64,000 nucleotides of DNA from a virus. Shown here one piece after another: positions 5,738 through 11,628 of the stretch. The notes under the pieces are model-generated. The model did no database searches. It had not been told where the DNA came from and saw only the letters and a program-made list of their open reading frames with translations. The stretch lies in IMG/VR virus record IMGVR_UViG_3300042890_001842, positions 1 through 64,000 of that record; one strand, given 5' to 3'. The first letter of the stretch is position 1. Each line of letters begins with the position of its first letter. A program made the position numbers and the translations under genes.

Positions 5738-6478
5738 ATGCCGAACTGGGTATATAATGGTTTGACTATCGAAGGCAAGCCTGAATCTGTAAAATCTCTT
5801 ATGGAGCAAATGAATAAGCCATTTGTTAAATTGCATGATACTTGGAATTCAACAACTCATCAAATGGAAGTAAAGCAAACTACTTATCCTAATCCTGTAT
5901 TTGCTTTTCATAATATCTATAATCATTTAGATGCTGGTATTACTGATGAGGAATACTTAAAACAACCTGACCATTCCCTCCCACTTGCAGAGGCTATGAA
6001 ATTTCAGGGCAACCATTGGTATGACTTCAATGTCCGTGAATGGGGCACAAAATGGGATGTTGGTGTTCATTCAGATGATAAGTATCCTGATACTACTGTA
6101 GAGGATGCTGTTAATGGTGAGAATCATGTAGTCCATTATAATTTTAATACCGCTTGGTCTCGTCCTATGCCAGCCTTAATTAAACTATCATCTCAATACC
6201 CTGACCTTCTATTTACTTTATCATATGAGGAAGAGACAGGCTGGGGCGGAGAGTTAGAAATTCTTCGTGGCGTAGTTATCTCAGAATCAGAATATGACAA
6301 TATGTGTCGTGACTGTGATGCAACTGACCAAATGGAATACTGCGAGAACGAATGCGGTGAAATCTGTGGCAACTGTAATTGGCTAGGAGAGGCTGACCTA
6401 GAGGCTGTCAAAGAATGTCAGACCCATAGTATATACTTAGAAACCAAAGTACCTGAATATAGAAAGGCGGAAGCATGA
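5738..6478 (+). CDS. DUF1281 / Api92-like ferredoxin-fold protein with Cys-rich tail
   Basis: 246 residues. MPNWVYNGLTIEG and the later WGTKWDV..., WSRPMPALIKLSSQYPDL and ETGWGGE segments match the DUF1281/YubB (Api92-like) family of phage and plasmid proteins. Residues about 190-215 add a cysteine cluster (C-x2-C...C-x3-C...C-x2-C) likely to bind zinc. Function unknown. Driven by P7 and coupled by ATGA to the next gene; promoter P9 lies inside its 3' end. Confidence 0.85.
   Translation: MPNWVYNGLTIEGKPESVKSLMEQMNKPFVKLHDTWNSTTHQMEVKQTTYPNPVFAFHNIYNHLDAGITDEEYLKQPDHSLPLAEAMKFQGNHWYDFNVREWGTKWDVGVHSDDKYPDTTVEDAVNGENHVVHYNFNTAWSRPMPALIKLSSQYPDLLFTLSYEEETGWGGELEILRGVVISESEYDNMCRDCDATDQMEYCENECGEICGNCNWLGEADLEAVKECQTHSIYLETKVPEYRKAEA
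6416..6437 (+). promoter_or_regulatory. early promoter P9 (TGTCAG-N10-TATACT), internal
   Basis: TGTCAG 6416-6421 and TATACT 6432-6437 inside the DUF1281 gene. The sequence TGTCAGACCC is shared with P3. It would boost the genes from 6475 on. Confidence 0.6.
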
Positions 6479-6627
6479 GAACTATTGATGAATTAGTTAA
6501 TGAGATGTACATGGACAATGAGGCACATCTTGAATATATGGAGAACATGAACGGTGGGGATTGTGATTGTGGAATCCACACTACATTAAACACAATTGTT
6601 AAATACTGGTGGGATGAGGAGAAATAA
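6475..6627 (+). CDS. small acidic phage protein, unknown
   Basis: 50 residues (MRTIDELVNEMYMDNEAH...). ATGA overlap with the upstream stop, with AAAGGCGG as ribosome site. Contains a CDCGIH motif near 30-35. The stop overlaps the next start (TAATG). Confidence 0.7.
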   Translation: MRTIDELVNEMYMDNEAHLEYMENMNGGDCDCGIHTTLNTIVKYWWDEEK

Positions 6628-6812
6628 TGCTAGGTTATGAAATGGCAGATGTAGATGAAATGATTAACTCAGTGCATGATGCTAAACTATTTTATCTTAG
6701 ATCTCCGTCAGATTTGGTTGACAAGCAACCATTAATTGACGGGTTAGAGAAGACAGTTAGTTTTCTCCAAGGACTATTAGAAGAAGGGCATTTTGATGGA
6801 TATCAAGACTGA
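6627..6812 (+). CDS. small phage protein, unknown
   Basis: 61 residues, acidic and helical, coupled by TAATG to the previous gene; GAGGAG lies just upstream. No motif recognised. Part of a run of tightly overlapping tiny genes to 7976. Confidence 0.68.
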   Translation: MLGYEMADVDEMINSVHDAKLFYLRSPSDLVDKQPLIDGLEKTVSFLQGLLEEGHFDGYQD

Positions 6813-7008
6813 TTATCTAATTGAATATATGAAGATTCATTTAATTTCAATTGAGCAGGATTTAGAAAATATTGCTCAGGAAATGGAAGAATTAGACCCT
6901 GAATCTAAAGCTTGTAAAGAATTAGATTATGAGTATAACTACTTATCAGGACAGTCTATTGTAACCCGCCATTATTTGTCAGTGGCTAATGATAGAATGT
7001 CATCATGA
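6796..7008 (+). CDS. small helical phage protein, unknown
   Basis: 70 residues from ATG 6796 (a TTG at 6793 is an alternative). Overlaps the preceding gene by 17 bp. Acidic and helical (SIEQDLENIAQEMEELDPES), coiled-coil-like. Promoter P10 lies in its 3' end and the stop overlaps the next start (ATGA). Confidence 0.68.
   Translation: MDIKTDYLIEYMKIHLISIEQDLENIAQEMEELDPESKACKELDYEYNYLSGQSIVTRHYLSVANDRMSS
6977..6998 (+). promoter_or_regulatory. early promoter P10 (TGTCAG-N10-TAGAAT), internal, leaderless
   Basis: TGTCAG 6977-6982, spacer ending TGA, TAGAAT 6993-6998, then six bases to ATG 7005. Transcription from it would be leaderless for the 7005 gene. Confidence 0.6.
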
Positions 7009-7277
7009 ATATATTAGAACTAGAACCACATCTGCAAAAGCAGGTAGACGCTGGGTCCTCTGGGACCGACATACTGCATGGGCACCTAAAGGTTCTCATG
7101 TTGGACGCAGAACGCCAATTAGAATTGGCACAATCGGCAGAAGATATATCTGGAGAAGCAATGGATTCCATGGAGCGGAAATACTGGGAAGGCGTCCTAG
7201 ACGCTTATGGAGATATATACGCAATGACATATGCATTAGCATTTGCTATAGATGACAGGAGTAAAAACAATGGCTGA
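7005..7277 (+). CDS. small phage protein, unknown
   Basis: 90 residues (MNILELEPHLQKQ...). Chosen over another long frame in the same stretch because of the ATGA overlap with the upstream stop and acidic, helical codon use matching its neighbours. Rich in Ala, Glu, Asp; no known domain. Confidence 0.7.
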   Translation: MNILELEPHLQKQVDAGSSGTDILHGHLKVLMLDAERQLELAQSAEDISGEAMDSMERKYWEGVLDAYGDIYAMTYALAFAIDDRSKNNG

Positions 7278-7623
7278 ATTAGATCTATTAGAAAAGACAC
7301 GTATGCAAGATGTACATAGAGATATTAATATAATCATTGATAAGATAACTAAACTTGGTGTCTTCCCTCCCCTGGTTTGGGTATGGTCATGGGATGTTGC
7401 TATGTCTATCTATACAGACATTCAGGAAGGTGGCGACCCTGACCTATGTGTATCTAAAGATGAAGATGAGATGTGGGAACTATTCTACACTCAGGCGGAC
7501 AAGAACGGGTTCACACTAGAGTACGGCGCAGAAGACCTATATGAGGCTGTCAGAGATTGGATGATTGACGAAGAGGTCGTAGAATACTATAATGAGGAGG
7601 AGGACGAAGATGAAGATGAGTGA
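7270..7623 (+). CDS. acidic phage protein, unknown
   Basis: 117 residues from ATG 7270, preceded by AGGAGT; an earlier in-frame ATG at 7252 lies upstream of that site. The C-terminus is an unbroken acidic run (EEEDEDEDE). The middle has a tryptophan-rich segment (PLVWVWSWDVAM). Possibly a DNA-mimic-like acidic protein, but only composition supports this. Confidence 0.68.
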   Translation: MAELDLLEKTRMQDVHRDINIIIDKITKLGVFPPLVWVWSWDVAMSIYTDIQEGGDPDLCVSKDEDEMWELFYTQADKNGFTLEYGAEDLYEAVRDWMIDEEVVEYYNEEEDEDEDE

Positions 7624-7753
7624 TGAATTTATCAATGATCAACTAAACAAAGCACAAAAGCTTTTGTGGGGTGGTAGCGAAACAGAGAACATCGAAGCAC
7701 ACAACATCATTGCTAAACTAATTAAAGACAGGATGCCTAATGACGAAGTTTAA
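7610..7753 (+). CDS. tiny phage protein, unknown
   Basis: 47 residues (MKMSDEFINDQLNKAQKLLWGG...), overlapping both neighbours. The preceding GAGGAGGAGGAC, which also encodes the acidic tail of the previous gene, is an excellent ribosome site. ATG 7616 is an alternative start. Confidence 0.62.
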   Translation: MKMSDEFINDQLNKAQKLLWGGSETENIEAHNIIAKLIKDRMPNDEV

Positions 7754-7976
7754 AGTATTTGGAGACATGCTCTTCACATTCTTCATGGATGTAGAAGCAG
7801 ATTCGCCTGATGAGGCATGGGACATTGCTAATAAGGCAGAGACTCATGAATGGACTCAGATTCTAGAAGACAAGACAGTTGAGGTCCACTTCGTTGAAGA
7901 AGTTGAAACTGAACTTGAAGACGGGTATCCGTCAATGAATAATGAAATAATCATAACTGAAGGACAAGATTCCTAA
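7740..7976 (+). CDS. small beta-alpha protein, unknown
   Basis: 78 residues, overlapping the upstream gene by 14 bp. The pattern MTKFKVFGDMLFTFFMDVEADSPDEAWDIA... VEVHFVEEVE is a beta-alpha-beta small fold recurrent in phages, of unknown function. Last gene of the overlapping cluster. Confidence 0.72.
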   Translation: MTKFKVFGDMLFTFFMDVEADSPDEAWDIANKAETHEWTQILEDKTVEVHFVEEVETELEDGYPSMNNEIIITEGQDS

Positions 7977-8001
7977 AGGCGGTGGGCCTGCAGGAGGGGT
8001 A

Positions 8002-8030
8002 TTTACAAATTCCCTAAATTCGTATATAAT
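8002..8030 (+). promoter_or_regulatory. sigma70-type promoter for the Lsr2-like gene
   Basis: TTTACA (8002-8007), 17 bp, TATAAT (8025-8030). Unlike the other + promoters it has a canonical -35 and no TGTCAG. Leader ends GAAAGGATCAAACAA before ATG 8066. Confidence 0.72.
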
Positions 8031-8065
8031 ATACATAACAACTCGATCTAGAAAGGATCAAACAA

Positions 8066-8212
8066 ATGGCAACAAAGCGTGAATATCTAGCAAGCAAGGG
8101 CATTACTGTAGGAAAGCGTGGACGTTTTTCATCAGCAGCAAAGCAAGCTCTTTCTGAGGCAGAAAAGCAAGGCGTGAAGTTTACTACAGAGGCACCTACC
8201 TCAAAGAAGTAA
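8066..8212 (+). CDS. mini-protein resembling the Lsr2 DNA-binding C-terminus
   Basis: 48 residues, basic. REYLASKGITVGKRGRFSS is laid out like the Lsr2 C-terminal domain (short helix, then a G-x-x-V-x-x-RGR turn, then a second helix), where the RGR loop inserts into the AT-rich minor groove. The N-terminal oligomerisation domain of Lsr2 is absent. From known Lsr2 biology, a domain lacking oligomerisation could compete with host Lsr2 silencing of AT-rich phage DNA; that role is inference. It is the only early gene with a consensus -35/-10 promoter, suggesting prompt expression. Confidence 0.62.
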   Translation: MATKREYLASKGITVGKRGRFSSAAKQALSEAEKQGVKFTTEAPTSKK

Positions 8213-8227
8213 TACAACTTAATAACG

Positions 8228-8252
8228 GAGGGCTGGCTAAATGTCAGCCCTT
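8228..8252 (+). terminator. hairpin overlapping promoter P8
   Basis: GAGGGCTG (8228-8235) pairs with CAGCCCTT (8245-8252, one G-T). The right arm contains the CAG of the TGTCAG box, so hairpin and promoter share bases. No T-tract follows. Confidence 0.5.
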
Positions 8253-8263
8253 CGTGATATAAT
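8242..8263 (+). promoter_or_regulatory. early promoter P8 (TGTCAG-N10-TATAAT)
   Basis: TGTCAG 8242-8247, spacer ending GTGA, TATAAT 8258-8263 (extended -10). Short leader with CGAAAGGCGG before ATG 8287. No CRP-type palindrome upstream. Confidence 0.72.
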
Positions 8264-8286
8264 GGCGGTTCTACGAAAGGCGGAAT

Positions 8287-8505
8287 ATGAGAAAACGAAC
8301 CAAAGTAGATAAAGTAATAGACCAACTGGAAGAAATCCTAAATGACTTCCATTTCCACCCAGCACTAATGGCAAATATAATCACAACTACATATCCACCC
8401 TATACACAACAAAAACTAATTGAACTAATCAAGTATATCGAACGGTATCACAATGAGGAAATCCAATTAGATAAAACATGTGGAACCCAACAATACAGTA
8501 AATAA
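8287..8505 (+). CDS. small phage protein, unknown
   Basis: 72 residues (MRKRTKVDKVIDQLEEIL...). ATG follows CGAAAGGCGGAAT. Basic start, amphipathic helices, His-rich segment (FHFHP). Last + strand gene, next to the convergent region with DnaA boxes, so a replication-linked role is conceivable but unsupported. Confidence 0.72.
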   Translation: MRKRTKVDKVIDQLEEILNDFHFHPALMANIITTTYPPYTQQKLIELIKYIERYHNEEIQLDKTCGTQQYSK

Positions 8506-8518
8506 CTAAATAGGCATA

Positions 8519-8560
8519 AAGGCAGATTGATGTTTAAATAAACATTGATTTGCCTTTTTT
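8519..8560 (+). terminator. strong intrinsic terminator of the + block
   Basis: A 17-bp stem (three G-T pairs) starting AAGGCA and ending TGCCTT with an AAAT loop, followed by TTTTTT. Confidence 0.8.
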
Positions 8561-8717
8561 GCTGCCCAAAAGCTGTGCGAATACGGGCAAGAATTCCTAT
8601 TTACGAGGACATATAAAAAATCCCTGAAATTTCTAGAACTTTCTGCCAAAATGTGCACAAAATAATGTAGAATTAATCTAATATAGATCTAAATGGATCA
8701 AAATTTGTCGTGAATTT

Positions 8718-8744
8718 CGCTAATTTAGAGGGGGCAAATTAGCG
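8718..8744. repeat. 9-bp perfect inverted repeat
   Basis: CGCTAATTT (8718-8726) and AAATTAGCG (8736-8744) around AGAGGGGGC. Possible protein site or hairpin in the origin-like region. Confidence 0.5.
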
Positions 8745-8824
8745 TATTTACGAGAGCTCTTGACAAATCCTGGAACATATGGTGGCATATAATGCTATTG
8801 ACAATATCGAATACATATGCATAG

Positions 8825-8869
8825 TTATCCACAAGTTTATCCACAACATTATGACATGCCTGTGGATAA
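8825..8869. promoter_or_regulatory. cluster of three perfect DnaA boxes
   Basis: TTATCCACA at 8825-8833 and 8837-8845 on the + strand, and its reverse complement TGTGGATAA at 8861-8869. AT-rich sequence follows at once, as at bacterial oriC unwinding elements. Confidence 0.7.
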
Positions 8870-8937
8870 CGCTCAATTACTCAGTATATATCTAAATAAA
8901 TATACAGTAGTAATTACTCTAGAATTAATAGTAAATA

Positions 8938-8967
8938 TTCTCCACAATACTCCACTTTACTCCACTA
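8938..8967 (+). repeat. three tandem 10-bp iteron-like repeats
   Basis: TTCTCCACAA, TACTCCACTT and TACTCCACTA are contiguous and share the core CTCCAC, one per helical turn. Confidence 0.5.
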
Positions 8968-8985
8968 TAAAAGCCTTGTAAGGCT
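8968..8985 (-). terminator. leftward terminator
   Basis: AGCCTT/AAGGCT stem at 8972-8985; read leftward it is followed by TTTTATA. It would end the - strand transcript from the 9036 gene. Confidence 0.5.
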
Positions 8986-8999
8986 CATAGAAGGCAGAT

Positions 9000-9034
9000 A
9001 TATGGGAGGGGGATGTAGGGATATGGGAGGGGGA
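9000..9034 (+). repeat. two direct repeats of ATATGGGAGGGGGA
   Basis: 14-bp identical units at 9000-9013 and 9021-9034, 21 bp apart (two helical turns), G-rich in an otherwise AT-rich genome. Confidence 0.6.
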
Positions 9035-9035
9035 A

Positions 9036-9287
9036 TTAAGAAATTTTACTGTATCTCTCAGGGTCTGAGAGGATTGTAGCTAATAGGCCAACTGGAATAT
9101 CGTGTCCTAATTTGATGTGTTCTCTGATATGAACTATTAAATGTCCATCATCGTAGATCTTCTCAGACATTGAAAATAATGAGTATTCATCTTGAGGTTC
9201 ATTAAGCCAACATGCTGCACACTCTATATGTCCTTCTATACTGGGGTATATGTATATATCGCTATTGGTGAATCTGCTATATGCCAT
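9036..9287 (-). CDS. small zinc-binding protein, unknown
   Basis: 83 residues. CAAC at about 23-26 and HIREHIKLGHDIP near 53-65 give a C-x2-C...H-x3-H pattern with the G-H-x-V/I-P ending seen in a recurring phage zinc-finger family. GGCGGG precedes the ATG. Last gene of the - strand run. Confidence 0.75.
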   Translation of the reverse strand: MAYSRFTNSDIYIYPSIEGHIECAACWLNEPQDEYSLFSMSEKIYDDGHLIVHIREHIKLGHDIPVGLLATILSDPERYSKIS

Positions 9288-9302
9288 TGGTTCCCGCCTT
9301 TT

Positions 9303-9464
9303 TTATTCCCAGGCTCCGTATGCGTACTCATGGCTAGTTAGGGATGTCATCCTTGAATAGCCACATGGACATGGTGGTACTTTATGTATCTTGTCTTCTG
9401 GCAAGGATGTCTCTATAGACATTAAAGTCTGACATTTTGGACATTTGAACATGTACTTAGACAT
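9303..9464 (-). CDS. small zinc-ribbon protein
   Basis: 53 residues: CPKC at 8-11 and CPCG at 32-35 form a two-knuckle zinc ribbon (MSKYMFKCPKCQTLMSIET... VPPCPCG). Coupled to the upstream gene by an 8-bp overlap. Such ribbons are common in actinobacteriophages; partner unknown. Confidence 0.75.
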   Translation of the reverse strand: MSKYMFKCPKCQTLMSIETSLPEDKIHKVPPCPCGYSRMTSLTSHEYAYGAWE

Positions 9465-9549
9465 GGTCTGGTTCTTGATCTACTTCTTCTTTAAAGTCTA
9501 GAAAGCCATCCAGATCCATGTAAGCTTCTAAATTATCTAAAAATGCCAT
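9457..9549 (-). CDS. tiny acidic protein
   Basis: 30 residues (MAFLDNLEAYMDLDGFLDF...), coupled on both sides: TAATG with the oxygenase upstream and an overlap with the zinc ribbon downstream. The conserved-looking MDLD-FLDF phrase and coupling argue that it is real. Confidence 0.62.
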   Translation of the reverse strand: MAFLDNLEAYMDLDGFLDFKEEVDQEPDHV

Positions 9550-10118
9550 TACTTTGACTCCCAATATTCATTGCTATATGTAAATCCTACAATAGCATAT
9601 CTTGCTGATCCTAATACATCTTTAACTCCATGGCTATATTCCTCTGTTCCAGGAAATACAATTATGGTTCCCCGCTTTGGTTTAAACTCTATTGGCTTAT
9701 TCTTAAATATCAGTTCCCCGCCTTGGAAATCATCATTTAAGTATATAACAAATCCAGATGTAATCCATCGCTCTGGCGTATCTGGATTATTCTCAAAGTG
9801 AAAGATAAAAGCCTGTCTGCCACAACCACAACCATCTATCAGACATGGCTCATTTGGAACATATTTGCTTATTCCAGGGCTGTAGCTATACTTCTGGTTA
9901 TCATTATCTAAAAGTAATCTAATCTTCTTCTCAATTGGATCAAAATAATCCTTTGCTCCATTGATTAAAACACCAGTGAGTATGTTCTGGTGTGGATCAT
10001 TTCTTACTAGCTTCCAATCAATCTCTTGATTTAGAACCGCATCCATTTCTTCTTCAGAAAGGAAATTATCAATAAAATATATATTTGGATCTATTTGAGT
10101 TTTTCTCAAAGTCGACAT
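9549..10118 (-). CDS. 2-oxoglutarate/Fe(II) dioxygenase (prolyl-4-hydroxylase-like)
   Basis: 189 residues, a complete small P4H-type domain. Visible features: H107-x-E109 (FHFENN), the FQGGEL strand, the P-x-x-G-x-x-I-V-F segment near 147-155, H163 (YSHGV) and R173 (RYAIVGF), the 2OG-binding arginine. The metal triad uses Glu where most members have Asp. It would hydroxylate a protein or other substrate in the cytoplasm. Phages of aquatic hosts often carry such genes; the substrate is unknown. Confidence 0.85.
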   Translation of the reverse strand: MSTLRKTQIDPNIYFIDNFLSEEEMDAVLNQEIDWKLVRNDPHQNILTGVLINGAKDYFDPIEKKIRLLLDNDNQKYSYSPGISKYVPNEPCLIDGCGCGRQAFIFHFENNPDTPERWITSGFVIYLNDDFQGGELIFKNKPIEFKPKRGTIIVFPGTEEYSHGVKDVLGSARYAIVGFTYSNEYWESK

Positions 10119-10126
10119 ATTTATAT

Positions 10127-10321
10127 TTATTCTGCTGTTGGTTCTGTTGGTTCTTCTGCCATATATGGGTTACTTGGTTGAGGAAGAGTATCTTTATTCT
10201 CTTCTGTAACCAAAGTAAGCTCTGGGGTACCTTCGCATTTTAGGCATGTAGGAACAATGCCTTCTTCGATTACCTCAAGTGTATTGTTGCCACAAACTAA
10301 GCAGCGATATGTAAGTTCCAT
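10127..10321 (-). CDS. small zinc-ribbon protein
   Basis: 64 residues: CLVC at 7-10 and CLKC at 26-29, then an acidic, Pro/Glu-rich disordered tail. Rubredoxin-like knuckles suggest a zinc ribbon; role unknown. Confidence 0.72.
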   Translation of the reverse strand: MELTYRCLVCGNNTLEVIEEGIVPTCLKCEGTPELTLVTEENKDTLPQPSNPYMAEEPTEPTAE

Positions 10322-10354
10322 TAAATTGCCTCCATTTTTGTTAACTTCATTGTC

Positions 10355-10618
10355 TTATTGTACCATTTCTTCATTTTCATCCCGCAACAGGCCATGTGAC
10401 CAAAGCTCTGTCATGGTTGTATATCCTACATCATCAAATAGGTAGGTATTGTCCTTTAAAGTCCAACCCCTCCATAATCCATCCTCTTCACACCATGTAA
10501 GATTAGTCGAAGGCTCTTTGATAGCCCTATCTACTGCATCATAGAAATGTACCTCTTCAAAGATAGCCTCTCTGAGAGAGGTGAATCTAAATATACGATT
10601 AACTAACCAATCAATCAT
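10355..10618 (-). CDS. small phage protein, unknown
   Basis: 87 residues, aromatic and acidic (WCEEDGLWRGWTL...). ATGA-type overlap with the upstream 10615 gene. No family recognised. Confidence 0.68.
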   Translation of the reverse strand: MIDWLVNRIFRFTSLREAIFEEVHFYDAVDRAIKEPSTNLTWCEEDGLWRGWTLKDNTYLFDDVGYTTMTELWSHGLLRDENEEMVQ

Positions 10619-10923
10619 GCTAACTCCTTCTCAATAGCCTTAATAGTTGGGCAGGGATACATTTGACTAAATCCATTACCAGAACATTCTTGACATTGTT
10701 CTTCCCATAATTCATCTTCTTCCCCGTCATATGCGCCTGTAAATGCCATAACTGGCTTATGCAGCCCAACAGCTGAATAAAGAGCTGATAAACCCATGCA
10801 AGTCAAACATTGATTACATACTTTTGGCTCATTTAAACTATGAACATGTTCAAAGTCTATATTCTCATCACATGATACGATCTTGATTCTATTTACTCTT
10901 TCAAGTAATTCATAATGTTTCAT
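10615..10923 (-). CDS. Cys-rich protein with C-terminal MYPCPTI motif
   Basis: 102 residues. CNQCLTC near 37-43 and CQEC...MYPCPTIKAIEKEL at the C-terminus. The C-terminal motif is shared with the next gene (10920-11126), showing two related tandem genes. Probably zinc-binding; function unknown. Confidence 0.72.
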   Translation of the reverse strand: MKHYELLERVNRIKIVSCDENIDFEHVHSLNEPKVCNQCLTCMGLSALYSAVGLHKPVMAFTGAYDGEEDELWEEQCQECSGNGFSQMYPCPTIKAIEKELA

Positions 10924-11126
10924 TGCAATTCCTTCTCAATAATCTCAATAGTTCTGCATGGATACATATGACCACAACCTTCGCATCCCTTTAAATCTTT
11001 GATCTCCCATGGCAAATCCATAGGCTTATGCAATTTAACTATATCCCAAAGAATCTCCCAAGATTTACTTTTATATGAATCATGCCATTCTGCTTCTACT
11101 TTTTTATATAGCTCATCATATGTCAT
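10920..11126 (-). CDS. small protein with C-terminal CEGCGHMYPC motif
   Basis: 68 residues, ending CEGCGHMYPCRTIEIIEKEL, the same motif as the downstream neighbour. ATGA overlap with that gene. The motif is frequent at the C-termini of small actinobacteriophage proteins. Confidence 0.72.
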   Translation of the reverse strand: MTYDELYKKVEAEWHDSYKSKSWEILWDIVKLHKPMDLPWEIKDLKGCEGCGHMYPCRTIEIIEKELQ

Positions 11127-11256
11127 CTGATAGCTTTTCTAGTAGTTCCGCATTTTCATTAAATATCTTCTCTAACAACAATTTAAGACGCATTGATCTG
11201 TCTGACATAGCATGTTCTTCTAGATCAAATTCTTCGTCAAATTCATTTGAATTCAT
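11116..11256 (-). CDS. tiny acidic helical protein
   Basis: 46 residues from ATG 11256 (MNSNEFDEEFDLEEH...). This start was preferred over 11301 because GGAAAGAAGAG lies just upstream. Overlaps the next gene by 11 bp. Unknown. Confidence 0.6.
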   Translation of the reverse strand: MNSNEFDEEFDLEEHAMSDRSMRLKLLLEKIFNENAELLEKLSDDI

Positions 11257-11303
11257 GTCTCTTCTTTCCGCCGCACTTTTTGCTTCACTAATTGGGGCCA
11301 ATA

Positions 11304-11525
11304 TTATATAGTATTGACTTTATCTTTAGACCAATGAATATATGATCTAATATAAACAGCTGCATATGCTAATGCGCTGAATATGAATCCGTATTGTTTT
11401 GTTGTCAATGCATATGCTATCCACAATGTTTCATTGAATAGGAGTACAAGCCATCCCCATATCGTTTTGCGACCAACAAAGTATATGCCAGCCACACCAA
11501 TGATTGCAAGTACCCATGACCACAT
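11304..11525 (-). CDS. small membrane protein
   Basis: 73 residues with two or three hydrophobic segments (WVLAIIGVAGIYFVG, GWLVLLFNETLWIAYAL, YGFIFSALAYAAVYI). The ATG overlaps the upstream stop (TGATG). The layout recalls short PnuC-like/holin-like phage membrane proteins; no transport motif is certain. Confidence 0.72.
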   Translation of the reverse strand: MWSWVLAIIGVAGIYFVGRKTIWGWLVLLFNETLWIAYALTTKQYGFIFSALAYAAVYIRSYIHWSKDKVNTI

Positions 11526-11626
11526 CACTTATTTTCTCTCCACTCATTATCTTTACGGCTGGCGCCCATCATGAATGCTATAAATAAAATTGTGCATAAG
11601 GTGTAGCCAGCAACGAATAAAGCCAT
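11525..11626 (-). CDS. single-span membrane peptide
   Basis: 33 residues: one hydrophobic helix (VAGYTLCTILFIAFMMGA) followed by a charged tail. Coupled to the membrane protein downstream by TGATG. Position among membrane proteins supports it. Confidence 0.55.
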   Translation of the reverse strand: MALFVAGYTLCTILFIAFMMGASRKDNEWRENK

Positions 11627-11628
11627 CT

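Larger units (their letters stand above)
8506..9035. other. 530-bp convergent intergenic region, candidate replication origin
   Basis: No gene. In order: terminator 8519-8560; TATTTACGAG at 8598-8607 and 8745-8754; a 9-bp inverted repeat 8718-8744; TTGACA at 8760-8765 with TATAAT at 8788-8793 (22-bp spacing, too long for a normal promoter); DnaA boxes 8825-8869; very AT-rich DNA 8871-8937; three tandem 10-bp repeats 8938-8967; a leftward terminator; two G-rich direct repeats 9000-9034. Confidence 0.65.

Noticed and set aside
6989-7255. 88-residue + frame rich in Arg/Trp
   Set aside because: Overlaps the better-supported 7005 gene, which has the ATGA coupling and normal composition.
8760-8793. 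TTGACA ... TATAAT as a promoter
   Set aside because: Spacing is 22 bp, too long for sigma70-type recognition, and no gene follows before the convergent gene.
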